Part shown: positions 5,007 to 5,044 of the stretch, piece by piece
Layout of the letters: the number at the start of each line of letters is the position of its first letter
Position numbering within the stretch: position 1 is the stretch's first letter
Assembly (NCBI GenBank): GCA_964422365.1
Contig: CAYRAV010000118.1
Span: forward strand, 1-5,044
Direction: 5' to 3'
From: CAYRAV01 sp964422365
GTDB taxonomy: Bacteria; Bacillota; Clostridia; Lachnospirales; Lachnospiraceae
Length of the DNA: 5,044 nucleotides
Program-made: the position numbers and the translations under genes
The notes under the pieces: generated by a model
The model's input: only the letters and a program-made list of their open reading frames with translations
Told to the model about the DNA's origin: nothing
Databases searched by the model: none

Positions 5007-5044
5007 TGGAATATTATCTTGACAGCCAGAAGAGGTACGGAGCC
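4988..5044 (+). pseudogene. IS3-family orfB (transposase) internal fragment
   Basis: In a frame different from orfA, codons 4988-5044 read LFSEKVMEYYLDSQKRYGA, running off the window. The EYY...KRYGA stretch is the typical HTH_21-like segment ahead of the DDE integrase core in IS3-family OrfB. The usual orfA end, frameshift site and orfB start are absent between this and the orfA fragment, so the junction at about 4985-4997 is a deletion. The catalytic DDE residues, if still present, lie beyond the window. Confidence 0.7.

Larger units (their letters stand above)
4856..5044 (+). mobile_element. IS3-family insertion sequence, left end, internally deleted
   Basis: The left terminus is placed at about 4856, where TGTGGACACG begins an IS3-like end (5'-TG); the exact boundary is uncertain by several bases because the right end lies outside the window. 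A promoter, a ribosome site (AAGGAG, 4902-4907) and the orfA start follow. The orfA reading then breaks off and orfB-type sequence begins in another frame, so most of orfA and the start of orfB have been lost. It is oriented opposite to the integrase, which is cut off at this boundary. No target-site duplication can be checked. Confidence 0.7.

Noticed and set aside
1..5044. CRISPR array, retron, or complete new defence operon
   Set aside because: No regularly spaced repeats, reverse transcriptase, or intact multi-gene defence arrangement was seen; the repeats present are short and few.

Overview
The window is AT-rich, low-G+C DNA that reads like the accessory genome of a Firmicutes gut anaerobe, probably Lachnospiraceae or a near relative. 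This is judged from the abundant Rpn/PD-(D/E)XK transposase family, the integrase and mobilisation-protein types, AGGAG-type ribosome sites and codon use; no search could be run. Every gene lies on the minus strand except an insertion-sequence remnant at the right edge.

From right to left (the direction of transcription): 4856-5044 is the left end of an IS3-family element on the plus strand. It has its own promoter, but the start of orfA is joined directly to a piece of orfB, so it is an internally deleted copy. It abuts a tyrosine integrase (4415-4843) that keeps only its C-terminal catalytic part. The integrase overlaps a small plasmid-mobilisation-type protein (3991-4431). No relaxase or other transfer gene follows. 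Next comes an Rpn-like nuclease/transposase (3081-3890) with a clear promoter and a TTG start. Then follows a junction zone (2932-3080) with short repeats and tiny coupled reading frames, and the C-terminal 348 residues of a P-loop ATPase whose nucleotide-binding half is gone (1885-2931). Then come a compact antitoxin-toxin operon of ParE/RelE type (1635-1808 and 1328-1654, overlapping by 20 bases) and a 244-residue HEPN-like protein with an Rx4H motif (323-1057). The left 322 bases hold no convincing gene, but they contain a hairpin and a copy of the sequence found at the end of the toxin gene.

Taken together this is a patchwork of mobile-element debris and defence-type genes. The toxin-antitoxin pair, the Rpn nuclease, the mobilisation protein and the HEPN protein look intact. 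The integrase, the ATPase and the IS are broken. No complete novel multi-gene system is visible. The most interesting lead is the solitary HEPN gene, bracketed by a 20-base imperfect direct repeat (170-189 and 1326-1345) that overlaps the toxin 3' end, as if it were a discrete cassette placed behind the toxin-antitoxin operon.
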